Shown: positions 22,982-33,329, counted from the stretch's first letter. The stretch is 64,000 nucleotides of DNA from Monoplex corrugatus (GCA_030674185.1 CM060311.1:97805513-97869512), one strand, 5' to 3'. The notes: generated from the sequence alone by a model not told the origin. Numbers and translations are program-made.

Positions 22982-23735
22982 TCAAGGTCTGAAGGGGGTT
23001 GTTTTGGAACAATAAATCATCTGTTGGGCCATGACAGTAGAAGCTATCCCCCTGGCGCCATCCTTTCTCAAGGAAGACACATCACGGAAGAAGAAATGGA
23101 TGAAGGTGCCTATAGAGCACTAGTAAGCTACATGCATGATTTCCTGAAGGTTCCGTGTGTGTGTGTGACAGAAAGCCAACAAGAAAGCAAAGACACAACC
23201 ATGTGACATGTAGCGATGACACCAGCCAAACCTGAACCGACTTCCAGTAAGCAGCTGCAATCACTCCTGCTAACAATGAGAGATGTTTGGGTACCTGATG
23301 CCCTGTGAACAGGTCTCATTCCAAGAGATCAGCAGATGGTGCAGTCGGCTTAAAGGGCATTTCCTGTTCCGAAGAGCTCTAACAGGACAAAGAGTGTGAT
23401 TCTCATCATCACGGCCGAGTATAAAAAAAGTGGTCTGATACGAATGACAGGGGAGAAAGTCACCTCGGGATTGATTTCTTACCAGGAACCCAGCAGAAAG
23501 CAAAGTGAAAGCGAGCCATCCAGCTTGGAGGCAACATCACTGAGCAAACCACTCACAGCGTGCACTTTACTAAACTTCTGGCCAGAGGCAAGAGCAATCA
23601 GGAAAGCTGTTTAACGGCGAGATGTTTCACACACATTTCCCAAATGGGTTCCCATGAGGAAAGACGCAATGCGAAGAGAACCAGGAAAACTCCCAAGCTG
23701 TTGCCAGTCTGGGTTAGAAGCAGAATGCACAACAT
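22982..23735 (-). pseudogene. degenerate DIRS-type tyrosine recombinase
   Basis: Fragments typical of the tyrosine recombinase of DIRS-like retrotransposons appear in order on the minus strand, across frameshifts and stops: TAFLIALASGQKFSKVHAVS; GFLVRNQSRGDF; HTLCPVRALR; RKCPLSRLHHLLISWNETC; GTFIHFFFRDVSSLRKDG; ARGIASTVMAQQ. The catalytic positions appear lost: the Arg expected after the A-S-G segment is not there, the H..R motif is scrambled, and the Tyr of the FYLRD-type motif is Phe. It is a fossil insertion between modules 1 and 2. The region to about 23870 may belong to it. Confidence 0.75.
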
Positions 23736-23949
23736 CCCTGATGAGGAGATCGTCGGGACAGGAAGGGTCCTCAATCTGACAAAGGGAAAAACAATTAGGT
23801 GCCCAGCACTTTTATCCAAGAAACCCAAAGGGAAAGGTCTGTGGAGAGGAATGCCAGGAAATGAGTAATATGCATGCAAGCCAGACCATTATGATCAACT
23901 GACTGTCCACACACCACTGAAGCCAACAAGACCAGTCAGACAAGTAATC

Positions 23950-24010
23950 CTACGTCTAAAGCACATTGTGAACAGACGTTAAAAGAATAACGAACGAACG
24001 AACAAGTAAA
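23950..24010 (+). mobile_element. hairpin plus (GAAC)n retroposon tail, copy 1
   Basis: ACGTCT … AGACGT forms a hairpin, followed by TAAAAGAATAACGAACGAAC. The same combination occurs at 30963-31016. It probably marks the 3' end of a SINE or LINE family; the body is not identifiable here. Confidence 0.5.
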
Positions 24011-24640
24011 TCCTTCGGGTGCCGAAACGGTGTGCCTTGGTGATTACAGGTTGCTGATCACACGCACCTTTCCTAGAAGACGAGGGTGACATACCTCTGA
24101 ACCAATGTAAGGCCTGCCTGGGATATTGATAGTCAAAACATAGGAAGCAGGATGCTTAGGGGCCCTCTAATCTGGAGAATGGAGAGTGAGGTATCTGCAG
24201 ACATCAACCTGGTGCTTCATGATCACCTGCATGGGCCTTCTGAAAGAGAACTGTCAGTGACCAGGACAGTCAGTCCTGAGCCTGAAACGAGACAGGCAGA
24301 AAGGACTGTACTGTCTCCTGGCTAACACCAAGTTGGTGTACGCCTGGCAAGTGAGTAAAGAGTGAACCGTAGACCCTCAGTAACTGACCTGCAGAATAAA
24401 AATATCAAGGTCTGGGTTCATTCTGCCCCTCAGCTGCAAATCTTCAACCAAAGGCTCCCTGTCCTTGATGGCTTCCACAAGTCCACCCAGGAATGAAACC
24501 ACTACAGAAACCACCTCCAGGTCCTGAGAGCCACCCTCACCATCCACAAGTCATATCTCAGATCCAAGACACATGGACAGGCCCATTCGGGAAGGTGTAA
24601 GAGGTCCTCTTGGGAAGGTGACACTTGTGAATAAAAAGAA
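24011..24640. other. unassigned stretch with weak coding character
   Basis: GC is higher than in the surroundings. A plus-strand frame at about 24126-24320 reads GSRMLRGPLIWRMESEVSAD onward without an ATG near its start. A minus-strand phase 0-0 segment at 24389-24523 reads DLEVVSVVVSFLGGLVEAIK onward between an AG and a GTCAGT. Neither is recognised, and both may be remains of the neighbouring DIRS-type element. Confidence 0.35.
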
Positions 24641-24780
24641 GCAGACACCAATGACCCTGTTTGACCTAGTGTTTATTGTGCCTTAAAGGATTTAGGGTTA
24701 GAGTTGTACACCAATGACCCTGTTTGACGTAGTGTTTATTGTGCCTTAAAGGATTTAGGGTTAGACTTGTTATCAGGGTT
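24641..24780. repeat. ~63-bp segment duplicated in tandem
   Basis: Two nearly identical copies beginning CCAATGACCCTGTTTGACSTA and ending GGATTTAGGGTTAGA. Only one base clearly differs in the core. Confidence 0.85.
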
Positions 24781-24887
24781 GTTATCTGGTTCTTTTCTTT
24801 TTGTTTTTGAAAGGAAGGTTAATGCGGGACTGGATTAGTTCCCTTGGATAAAGTCTGGTTAGTGAATTATAAACATTATCTACCCTT

Positions 24888-25345
24888 TCACTCCCACACC
24901 CTATCCACCAGCTGCAAAACTTTGAACCCTTTCACTCCCACACCCTATCCACCAGCTGCAAAAATCTGACCCTTTCACTCCCTCACCCTATCCACCAGCT
25001 GCTAAAATCTGACCCTTTCACTCCCTCACCCTATCCACCAGCTGCAAAAATCTGACCCTTTCACTCCCTCACCCTATCCACCAGCTGCAAAAATCTGACC
25101 CTTTCACTCCCTCACCCCTATCCACCAGCTGCAAAAATCTGACCCTTTCACTCCCACACCCTATCCACCAGCTGCAAAAATCTGACCCCTTCACTCCCAC
25201 ACCCTATCCACCAGCTGCAAAAATCTGACCCTTTCACTCCCACACCCTATCCACCAGCTGCAAAAATCTGACCCTTTCACTCCCACACCTGATTCCTGCA
25301 GGAAGCTGGTGGACAGAGTGAAGAAGTGAAAGGGTCAAGTTTTTG
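24888..25345. repeat. 43-bp minisatellite (about 9 copies) ending in a palindrome
   Basis: Units contain CCCTTTCACTCCCACACCCT followed by ATCCACCAGCTGCAAAAATCTG. The last unit turns into an imperfect palindrome (about 25280-25342) with centre TTCCTGCAGGAA and outer arms CCCTTTCACT / AGTGAAAGGG. It is related in sequence to the TTAA-bounded palindrome at 41998-42077. Confidence 0.92.
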
Positions 25346-25843
25346 CTTTGCTGTCATGCCTGACAGTGCGGGGTGTGGCAGACAGGGTGAGGGAATCAAA
25401 GGGTTAACTCTTATCGTCATATAATGATTTCCCCTTGCCTCTGCCTCAGTCCTGTAATTTTAGAGAAAATTCATAACTCGTCTTTCTTGATGGACTTGCA
25501 TGAAATTTTCTTTTTACGTTAAAAAGTGATTGTTCTTTACATTGTTTGGGTGTTTGATGAATTTGATGTGAATCTGACCTGTAAAAAAAATTAAATACTG
25601 TCAATCACAGGTAACAAAAATGAAAACAAAGGGGGAAAAAAGAAAACAAATAAGAAAATAAGAGTTAGAAAAGAATAAACTGTGAGTAAGTAGTAAACAA
25701 TAACATGCAAATACTATTTCATGCAATTTACTTATCATCCCTAGCTGTGAGTAGGTCAATCTTACAGGTAAAATCCCAGGTAAAAATCCAGCGAACAACA
25801 GTCTGACACAAAAGTTGAGGAGTCTACTACACCAGCGCGTAAG

Positions 25844-27445
25844 TCATGTGTCAGTCCCCCCATATTCTAAGGGTTTTGCATCAATCGTAGGGGAATTTGA
25901 GGCCTTGAATGGCTCTTCTTCCCAATCACTGATCGAATCAGTCCACTCAGCATCACTGTCATCTTTGTCCTCACTGATCAAATCAGTCCACACAGCATCA
26001 CTGCCATCTTTGTCCTCACTGATCCAATCAGTCCACTCAGCATCACTGTCATCTTTGTCCTCACTGATCGAATCAGTCCACACAGCATCACTGTCATCTT
26101 TGTCCTCACTGATCCAATCAGTCCACACAGCATCACTGTCAACATCTTTGTCCTCACTGATCCAATCAGTCCACACAGCATCACTGTCATCTTTGTCCTC
26201 ATTGATCGAATCAGTCCACACAGCATCACTGTCAACATCTTTGTCCTCACTGATCCAATCAGTCCACTCAGCATCACTGTCATCTTTGTCCTCACTGATC
26301 CCAATCAGTCCACACAGCATCACTGTCATCTTTGTCCTCACTGATCCAATCAGTCCACACAGCATCACTGTCAACATCTTTGTCCTCACTGATCCAATCA
26401 GTCCACTCAGCATCACTGTCATCTTTGTCCTCACTGATCCAATCAGTCCACACAGCATCACTGTCAACATCTTTGTCCTCACTGATCCAATCAGTCCACT
26501 CAGCATCACTGTCAACATCTTTGTCCTCACTGATCCAATCAGTCCACACAGCATCGCTGTCATCTTTGTCCTCACTGATCGAATCAGTCCACACAGCATC
26601 ATTGTCAATATCTTTGTCCTCACTGATCCAATCAGTCCACACAGCATCACTGTCAACATCTTTGTCCTCACTGATCGAATCAGTCCACACAGCATCACTG
26701 CCATCTTTGTCCTCACTGATCCAATCAGTCCACACAGCATCACTGTCAACATCTTTGTCCTCACTGATCCAATCAGTCCACACAGCATCACTGTCAACAT
26801 CTTTGTCCTCACTGATCCAATCAGTCCACACAGCATCACTGTCATCATCTTTGTCCTCACTGATCCAATCAGTCCACACAGCATCACTGTCAACATCTTT
26901 GTCCTCACTGATCGAATCAGTCCACACAGCATCACTGTCAACATCTTTGTCCTCACTGATCCAATCAGTCCACACAGCATCACTGTCAACATCTTTGTCC
27001 TCACTGATCCAATCAGTCCACACAGCATCACTGTCATCTTTGTCCTCACTGATCCAATCAGTCCACACAGCATCACTGTCAACATCTTTGTCCTCACTGA
27101 TCCAATCAGTCCACACAGCATCACTGTCATCTTTGTTCTCACTGATCCAATCAGTCCACACAGCATCACTGTCAACATCTTTGTCCTCACTGATCGAATC
27201 AGTCCACACAGCATCACTGTCAACATATTTGTCCTCACTGATCCAATCAGTCCACACAGCATCACTGTCATCTTTGTCCTCACTGATCCAATCAGTCCAC
27301 ACAGCATCACTATCATCCTTGTCTTCATCACATGATGACGCAGTAATCCATGATGTGTCGCTCCAATCAGACTGATCGCTAGTGTTTACCGAAGAAACAG
27401 AAACATCACTCTGGTCTGAGTCACCAAGTCCATCTTGTCCGTTTG
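25844..27445 (-). pseudogene. acidic, repeat-expanded transposase N-terminal remnant
   Basis: The minus-strand frame starts after a stop near 27446 with RSNGQDGLGDSDQSDVSVSS and continues to SDWSDTSWITASSCDEDKDD. It then enters about 30 units of DWISEDKDVDSDAVWT or DWISEDKDDSDAVWT. It leaves through ISDWEEEPFKASNSPTIDAK. All units are 45 or 48 bp, so the frame is kept, except for one inserted base near 26300 that shifts the reading. No ATG starts the acidic frame. Not a host gene. Confidence 0.65.
25925..27310. repeat. 45/48-bp minisatellite inside TTAA element, about 30 units
   Basis: Units contain CAATCAGTCCACACAGCATC then ACTGTCAACATCTTTGTCCT (48 bp) or the same without AAC (45 bp), sometimes with CACTCAGC for CACACAGC. 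Length changes come in steps of three bases. Confidence 0.95.
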
Positions 27446-27679
27446 ATCTTCACTTAAAATCAGCACTGAAGCCGTGAAAAGATGTGTCACTGTTTTTTTT
27501 ACAGGTCAGATTCACATCAAATTCATCAAACACCCAAACAATGTAAAGAACAATCACTTTTTAACGTAAAAAGAAAATTTCATGCAAGTCCATCAAGAAA
27601 GACGAGTTATGAATTTTCTCTAAAATTACAGGACTGAGGCAGAGGCAAGGGGAAATCATTATATGACGATAAGAGTTAA

Positions 27680-27953
27680 CCTCGCAGGTGTGAGAAAAAA
27701 TCCGGGAAAAAACGCTGAGAAAAAATACAAATTGTCACTTTTCCCCCACGAAAAAATTCACTGGGCGCCATTAATGTTTACACAAGATGACCACATGTGC
27801 TCTTTCGCGCTCGAGAGCAGTATTTCTGTGTTACTTCCCTTTAAGTGTACCACACTGTACACGAGCGGTTAGGAGCGGTTCAGGATAGCAGCGGACGAGC
27901 GGTATGGGACATTAGAAGTTAATGAATGTGGCATAAATCTCCATATATCCTAC
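27680..27953. other. intron between TTAA element and exon D, no gene seen
   Basis: Contains a short GAGCGGTTAGGAGCGGTTCAGG direct repeat and no exon. Confidence 0.5.
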
Positions 27954-28087
27954 CTGTGGCGGAACTTGTCGTGACAGACTGCTGGTTTCCATGTTCACCT
28001 GAAACACGGGAGCTGTTCCGTCAACTTCATCCCCGTACTCAATGTTCACTGCTGTTCTACAGCCACCCTGAGATGGGCCTGGTCCAT
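27954..28087 (-). CDS. Mdm2-like: MDM2-like exon D (acidic IEYGDEVDG segment), module 1
   Basis: A 134-bp exon with acceptor GGTTTTCAG and donor GTAGG. With the last base of exon C it reads D-GPGPSQGGCRTAVNIEYGD and then EVDGTAPVFQVNMETSSLSR-QVPPQ. It ends in phase 0. A competing frame (starting MDQAHLRVAVEQQ) stops early. Confidence 0.67.
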
Positions 28088-28264
28088 CTGAAAACCAACC
28101 ATACAGACCGTTTTTTTTTTTAACCAAGTCTTTTCTATACCTGAAAACAAACAGCAATACATATGTTGCATCTTCATGCAATCAGAATGGTTACCCTGTA
28201 TATCCAACTTTGTATGCTCAAAAACCAAACCATGCAGAGTAAAACCTGAGATAAGTGGATACAA

Positions 28265-28450
28265 AAGGAACCTATGAAAAACTACACTGACACGACCAGA
28301 ATGATTACAGCCCCAAGGTTTCAGAAGGACAGTGGACGGCCAGTTCTCATGCTGCAAGTTGGGACTGAACTCAGGACATCAGACCTTGAGTCCACAGTAA
28401 AACTGCAGGTCAAACAGACTGCCGCTGCACTATCAGTATGGCACTTAAGC
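28265..28450 (-). mobile_element. tRNA-derived SINE-like repeat, second type, copy 2
   Basis: On the minus strand it starts GTGCCATACTGATAGTGCAG. It has a B-box-like GAGTTCAGTCCC and the body motif TTCTGGTCGTGTCAGTGTAG shared with the SINE at 7030-7290. It is homologous to 8050-8215. Plus-strand open frames here are incidental. Confidence 0.62.
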
Positions 28451-28560
28451 CTTCCACTCTCGGCTGCAGATCTGTCCGTGGGTCATAGGCTGCTACACTC
28501 TGAACCCTGCTATAAACAGAAACTAGGCTGACAATCATATGACTGCAGTCATGTGATTAA

Positions 28561-29451
28561 CCCAAGCTTCCTCGCAAATGGCAGCACTCCAATTTGTTTA
28601 TTTTGCGAACTTTTTCATCAATTTTGATTGGATTTTTTTGCGTTTGGTAAAGGTGTCCTCAATTCTGTCGTTCAAGAAGGCATCCAGACACTATACTGCT
28701 GAAGAAGTGGCAAGGATTATAATGGATTTACCCAATAATCCTGATGATTAGGACAATGAAAATATTGTTGGTGGTGATGGCGATGCCGTGTTGGAACAAC
28801 AGACTCACTGTGCTGCCAATTCTAGTTTCGATAGCGACTATCATAAGCATTCGACAGATAGCCGTGGTCATGTGTATGGTTGTGCGCATGGTCGAGGAAG
28901 TTTGGGGCAGAGTCGTGAGTGTTTAGGTGAAGCAGACAACACTTTTGATGTGAATATTGATAAGGAGTACTCGACTTATCAAAGCCGCCACTTGAGATGA
29001 TTTTTGTATTTTTTCAACATAATTTATTTCAAGAAGGCAGTGTGTTGACATATTCTGGCACAGCATACATTACTACATATTCATAAAATTATAAACATTC
29101 TGAAGTCTTCATTTATGCCACATACCAACAAGATTATAAATTTTACACCATTTTCCATCATTTCTGTCAGCATTAATTCTTATAAGAAAATCAATTTAAT
29201 TTCATGATTTTTGTTTTTTTTTAATTTCACCCCTATTTATCTTTCAAAAAACTGAACTACCCCCCTTGTATTGGAGTTATCTGTCCTTGAATTAATGGAA
29301 AAAACATTTGCAATTAACAGCCAATTCATTTTCCTTTCAGAAAATATGATTTATGAAGTACTAGATCATCTAACTATTTTATGCCATTTTTTTCTTTATC
29401 ATAACCCCCTTTTATTTTCTAAAATTCTGAAAAGTTCTGGAAGTCAAGGGG
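28561..29451 (+). mobile_element. TTAA-flanked piggyBac-type element, 891 bp
   Basis: TTAA at 28557-28560 and 29452-29455, with weak inverted ends (CCCAAGCTTCC / GGAAGTCAAGGGG). A plus-strand segment near 28662-28749 reads KKASRHYTAEEVARIIMDLP then NNPDD before a stop. The following sequence reads on as GGDGDAVLEQQTHCAANSSF. This is the same basic helix followed by a DNA-binding-like arrangement as in the other TTAA elements. It occupies the place where exon F would be expected between C and D. Confidence 0.65.
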
Positions 29452-29531
29452 TTAAACTGACTGAGTTAATGGACAAAATTTAAAATTACAGTTAGTTCAG
29501 AATCAAGAACGGAGACATTAAAGCTATGTAC

Positions 29532-29694
29532 CTCTGTCCCCACTGGTAGGAGGTGTTTGATGGAAGGTGCAGCTTGTGGACGGCCCTTGCTGCCTGGAAC
29601 TTGTGATGTTTGTGCCATCCTGTCTGACACCTGTGGCGGCCACTCCTTCGTTTTCTGTGGAACTGGTCACAGTGGCTGTCACACAACTTCCATC
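29532..29694 (-). CDS. Mdm2-like: MDM2-like exon C (Ser/Thr/Gly-rich linker), module 1
   Basis: A 163-bp exon, phase 0 in and phase 1 out, with the same acceptor (CGGTTCCCACAG) and donor (GTACAT) as exon C'. It begins DGSCVTATVTSSTENEGVAA and ends TFHQTPPTSGDR plus one base. It differs from C' at two residues (E/Q and S/G). No domain is recognised. Confidence 0.62.
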
Positions 29695-30140
29695 CTGTGG
29701 GAACCGACACTTACATGTTACACAGCAATGCTTCAAGCCAAGCTACAAAAACAAACACACAATTCATTACAAATAATAATAGATGATACCATTAATCAGG
29801 AATTCAATAACATTCAGTACTTTTCTAAAATCACAAAAACAAGCCCATGATTATCACCTGTGTCACAGATTTACTTTGAATAACTGAGAGAAAAAAAAGC
29901 AATAAAACCAAGGATTGACCAAAAGCAGTGACACTAACACAAACACGCAGTAACATACAAAAATACACAAACAAGCATACATACACACAAACAAGCACAC
30001 AAACATATACACACACAAGTACACACTCACACAAGTATATACACACATACAATTTCACGCAATATGAGACTGGTGCAGGTGTAGCTTCAAACAACAGAAA
30101 TTAATTTTCTTAGAGCTACAGCATCAGCAAGAGCGCCATC

Positions 30141-30187
<47 letters not shown>

Positions 30188-30691
30188 GCACAATGTCACT
30201 ATCGACCCTTCATCGTAAATTACCAGGGTTTTACAAGACTAGAAATAACTTTAGCTTACAGATTATATCTGGACTCACTTCGGATTAAGTTCAATAATAC
30301 CATCAAATGTGTCTGTAATGAGTCTATAACAGTTAAACACCTTTTGTGTTGTCAGCGAATGCGACCTTATTTCCCTGTATCATTTTCAAAATTGAAACAG
30401 AAACACACTGATTTCACTTTGTATTTACACTTTGCTAGGCATTTACTGCACAGTCCTGTAGGTCGTTTTCTTTGATTAAGACCGATTGTTTTTATACCTG
30501 TAACTCCCACCTACCTCTGTTTGTTTGCTTGTTAGTTTTATCATTACTCCTTGACTGTTACAATGTTTTTATTCGGTAAGATTATCCTCTTCTACACCTC
30601 TACCCCACCAGATAATCACAGATGGTTTGTCATAACCCAGCATGGGATACGCTCGTTGTATGCGCATGCGTATACGTGCACACACTCACAA

Positions 30692-30735
<44 letters not shown>

Positions 30736-30940
30736 ACACACACGCGCGCGTGCGCGCGCGGTAAACATACACACATATAGCCCTGAGCAATCTTTTCAAG
30801 CCTGATCGTTCTAATGTTATGATTGCTTTTCTATTGTCCTATAATTTTTTTATTTATTTTTTTAAATTTTTTTTTAAATGTTAATTAATATGTTAAACTG
30901 TCTTTATGATTTCGTAGAATCTTCCACCCCATAGACACCT
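29695..30940. other. intron B-C with several (CA)n tracts
   Basis: No gene. (CA)n tracts lie at about 29985-30055 (imperfect), 30147-30192 and 30689-30770. The last is followed by alternating purine-pyrimidine CGCGCGCGTGCGCGCGCG, a potential Z-DNA-forming stretch. About 30840-30885 is T/A-rich. Confidence 0.6.
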
Positions 30941-31014
30941 TTTTTTTTTTTTTTTTTTTTTTTTAACGTCTAAAAGCACTTATGTGAACAGACGTTAAAA
31001 GAAATAACGAACGA

Positions 31015-31064
<50 letters not shown>

Positions 31065-31080
31065 ACACACACACAGAACA
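30941..31080. mobile_element. T-run, hairpin and (GAAC)n tail, copy 2, followed by (CA)n
   Basis: A long T-run ends at about 30963, followed by AACGTCTAAAAGCACTTATG and the complementary AGACGTT. Then come AAAAGAAATAACGAACGAAC and (CA)n to 31076. The hairpin/GAAC part matches 23950-24010. Confidence 0.55.
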
Positions 31081-31123
31081 AGAAAACAAAATGCCAAAAC
31101 AAAAACAAAAATAGACAAAGTAC

Positions 31124-31241
31124 CTGTGGAGTAACAGATGTACTGGCAGCAGCAGAAGAAATGACGGTTTTCTTCACAAGCTCCCGTCTGGTTCGAATGC
31201 ACGAGTCAGATACAGGGAAAGAGTGTTTGATGAACAGCGGT
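31124..31241 (-). CDS. Mdm2-like: MDM2-like exon B (end of SWIB plus basic segment), module 1
   Basis: A 118-bp exon with acceptor GTGTTACAG and donor GTACTT. It completes the Val codon of exon A, then reads PLFIKHSFPVSDSCIRTRRE and LVKKTVISSAAASTSVTPQ, ending in phase 0. The core FPVSDSCIR.RR.LVKK is identical in B', while the ends differ. A (CA)n tract ((GT)n on the transcribed strand) lies within about 50 bases downstream of the donor, as in module 2. Confidence 0.67.
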
Positions 31242-32024
31242 CTGTAACACACACCACAGCCACATAAAATACAATGTGCACACATGATAATTTCCCCACA
31301 CAGGGTCATGTTATACACAAGTCCCTTTCTATGTAAGTATTCAAAAATTTACTGCAGAATCCACCAAATCACAAAATTCAGTTTGCTAGGGAAGGCACCA
31401 CTGTATGTGGATATCTACATACATGTGACAGTTCCCGCCAAACAACTGTCTGATTAAAAAGACAACATCAACTAATTATAATATCTGACATGCTCATAAA
31501 ACTCTGTGGACATCTACACAAAACCAAACACACAATTTTCAAGACTAAGAACAACAGAATAAATATTTTATATATTAAAATAAAAATATTTGAAGCAACA
31601 TTTTACTTTTACAATGAATGCATGTGGCAGCAAATAACAGCCTGTAAATGACCAAATTATATATTTTTTGTAAAGAAGATCTAGCAGGTAGTGAACCATT
31701 CTCTTCTCCTTCTCTCTTTTGTCCCTGGTTTGGACTACTGAAGATCGCCTATAAATCAAGAGAAGTTTTCCCTGAGGGGGAACGGCCATTTGACACTGAC
31801 AATAAAATGATGAAGACATGAGATGTGGCAACAAGGGGATTGCAGCTGATGATGGGGTAGAGAAGCTGCTTGGCTTGTTTTACGTTGAGCAGCTGAAATG
31901 TCTCTGGTGAGGGATCCACCACTTGAACATCCAGACTTTTGTCTGTTTGGTGTATATTTGAGTCTATTCAAACACAGTAACACACCATGCCACACCTGGC
32001 TCATCAATAAATCGTATTTGTGTT
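31242..32024. other. intron A-B, right part
   Basis: 31320-31520 matches module 2 intron 9475-9700. 31580-32020 is unique; minus-strand frames there lack motifs and matching phase. Confidence 0.5.
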
Positions 32025-32028
32025 TTAA

Positions 32029-33325
32029 CTCTTCCTGTATGACAAGCCGCCATGATCAGCTCGGCTGACTTTCACAATGGCTGCCGAGCCGCTACAGCCT
32101 GGTTCGTCACTTTCTACTTTCCGTTCTTCCCCCATTTAACTACATACAACCACCACATGACAGCAGATAACGACAGTTGGATACTTCCTCTTCCTTTCCA
32201 GCTGTTTTTCCACGTGTTTTTTTTTGTGTGTGCGCCTTGTTTGTTGATATGTTTTCAGTCTCGTAAGTTGAGTTGCCATGGCGTCAGGCAGTCGGCATCC
32301 TGTTAGGCTCACTGCTGCTCAGACTGTCGCACTTTTTCAGAACTTTTTGACAAAGTGATGATGAAATAGCTGCCAGTGACAGTGATGATAGCTTTGTTGA
32401 GAGTGCATCAAGTGCAGAGTCAGAAGAAGCGAGTGTTGACAATCATGAAGAGCCGTCTTGTTCTGCAAAGAGACCACGCCTCTCCCGTTCTGTTTCTTTT
32501 ACATCATAATGAAAATTATCATGATGTTATTACCTGTATGTTGTTTAGCACAACCCAATACCAACCTTTTTGTTCTATGTTGAACACAAACATATCTACA
32601 AGTGTTTTACTGACCTTACCCCTTGTTCCAAAATAGGTCGCAGATGAACCCTGCGTCCAGTCTGAAAACCCTTAACGTACAGAAAGAAAGTTGTGTGTAG
32701 GGTAGTTGCAGAGTATAAAGGTAGGCTTGGGCGCTCCTTTTTTGAGGAGTGTTCTGAGCTTACGGTTTTTGTGCTTTGTGTCTGCTTCTGTGCTAGCTGA
32801 ATGGGTAGCGCAAGCTATGTTAGATTTGAGAGGTTCAACAACATGGGAGATAATTTCTACGTGACTCTCAAGAGTTATGTCCTTTGGTTGATATTATAAA
32901 AATTCTCCCTGCTTCCCTCTTATTTCGTTGGTATTACCTATATGCCTTGGAAGCAACCCTGTATATGTTCTGTCTTGTCTATGTGTGTGTGTTTGGTCAG
33001 ATCAAGATTAAAAGACTATGTCAATCTTGAACATAAGACCAATATATTGTATTACTTCTCTCCTCTCTCATAGTTGTGTGTAGGGTAGTTGCAGAGTATA
33101 AAGGTAGGCTTGGGCGCTCCTATTTTGAGGAGTGTTCTGAGCTTACGGTTTTTGTGCTTTGTGTCTGCTTCTGTGCTAGCTGAATGGGTAGCGCAAGCTA
33201 TGTTAGATTTGAGAGGTTCAACAACATGGGAGATAATTTCTACGTGACTCTCAAGAGTTATGTCCTTTGGTTGATATTATAAAAATTCTCCCTGCTTCCC
33301 TCTTATTTCGTTGGTACAGAAAGAG
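32029..33325 (+). mobile_element. TTAA-flanked piggyBac-type element with a nested insertion
   Basis: TTAA at 32025-32028 and 33326-33329. The ends are CTCTTCCTGTATG and, inverted, CTCTTTCTGTACC. A plus-strand remnant starts at 32278 with MASGSRHPVRLTAAQTVALF, is frameshifted, and continues as SDDEIAASDSDDSFVESASS to KRPRLSRSVSFTS. This is again a helix plus acidic tract plus basic patch. Without the nested LTR-like pair (32689-33316) the element would be about 670 bp, close to its relatives. Confidence 0.78.
32689..33316. mobile_element. LTR-like direct repeat pair nested in TTAA element
   Basis: Two 245-bp direct repeats (32689-32933 and 33072-33316), nearly identical by eye, separated by 138 bp. 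Each holds GAGTATAAAGGTAGGC (TATA-like) and starts TTGTGTGTAGGGTAG. GTACAGAAAG precedes the first copy and follows the second, as if duplicated at the insertion site. This resembles a tiny LTR retroelement (TRIM-like) or a tandem duplication. No coding sequence lies between the repeats. Confidence 0.65.
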
Positions 33326-33329
33326 TTAA

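Larger units (their letters stand above)
25408..27675 (-). mobile_element. TTAA-flanked element with 183-bp terminal inverted repeats
   Basis: TTAA at 25404-25407 and 27676-27679. The ends are 183-bp inverted repeats (25408-25590 and 27493-27675) starting CTCTTATCGTCATATAATGA; read by eye they appear identical throughout. Between them are about 250 bp of unique sequence and a 1.4-kb array of 45/48-bp units whose minus-strand frame is strongly acidic. TTAA target use and an acidic N-terminal fragment suggest a piggyBac-type non-autonomous element. The identical arms suggest recent activity or gene conversion. Confidence 0.88.

Noticed and set aside
24389..24523. Phase 0-0 exon between modules (DLEVVSVVVSFLGG…)
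   Set aside because: Open and bordered by CAG and GTCAGT, but has no counterpart in module 2, no MDM2 similarity, and lies beside a decayed DIRS-type element that may account for it.
24700..24775. Telomere-like TTAGGGTTAG
   Set aside because: Only about ten bases, within an ordinary 63-bp duplication; no (TTAGGG)n array.
28274..28531. 85-codon plus-strand gene
   Set aside because: It is the complement of a SINE-like repeat also present at 8050-8215.
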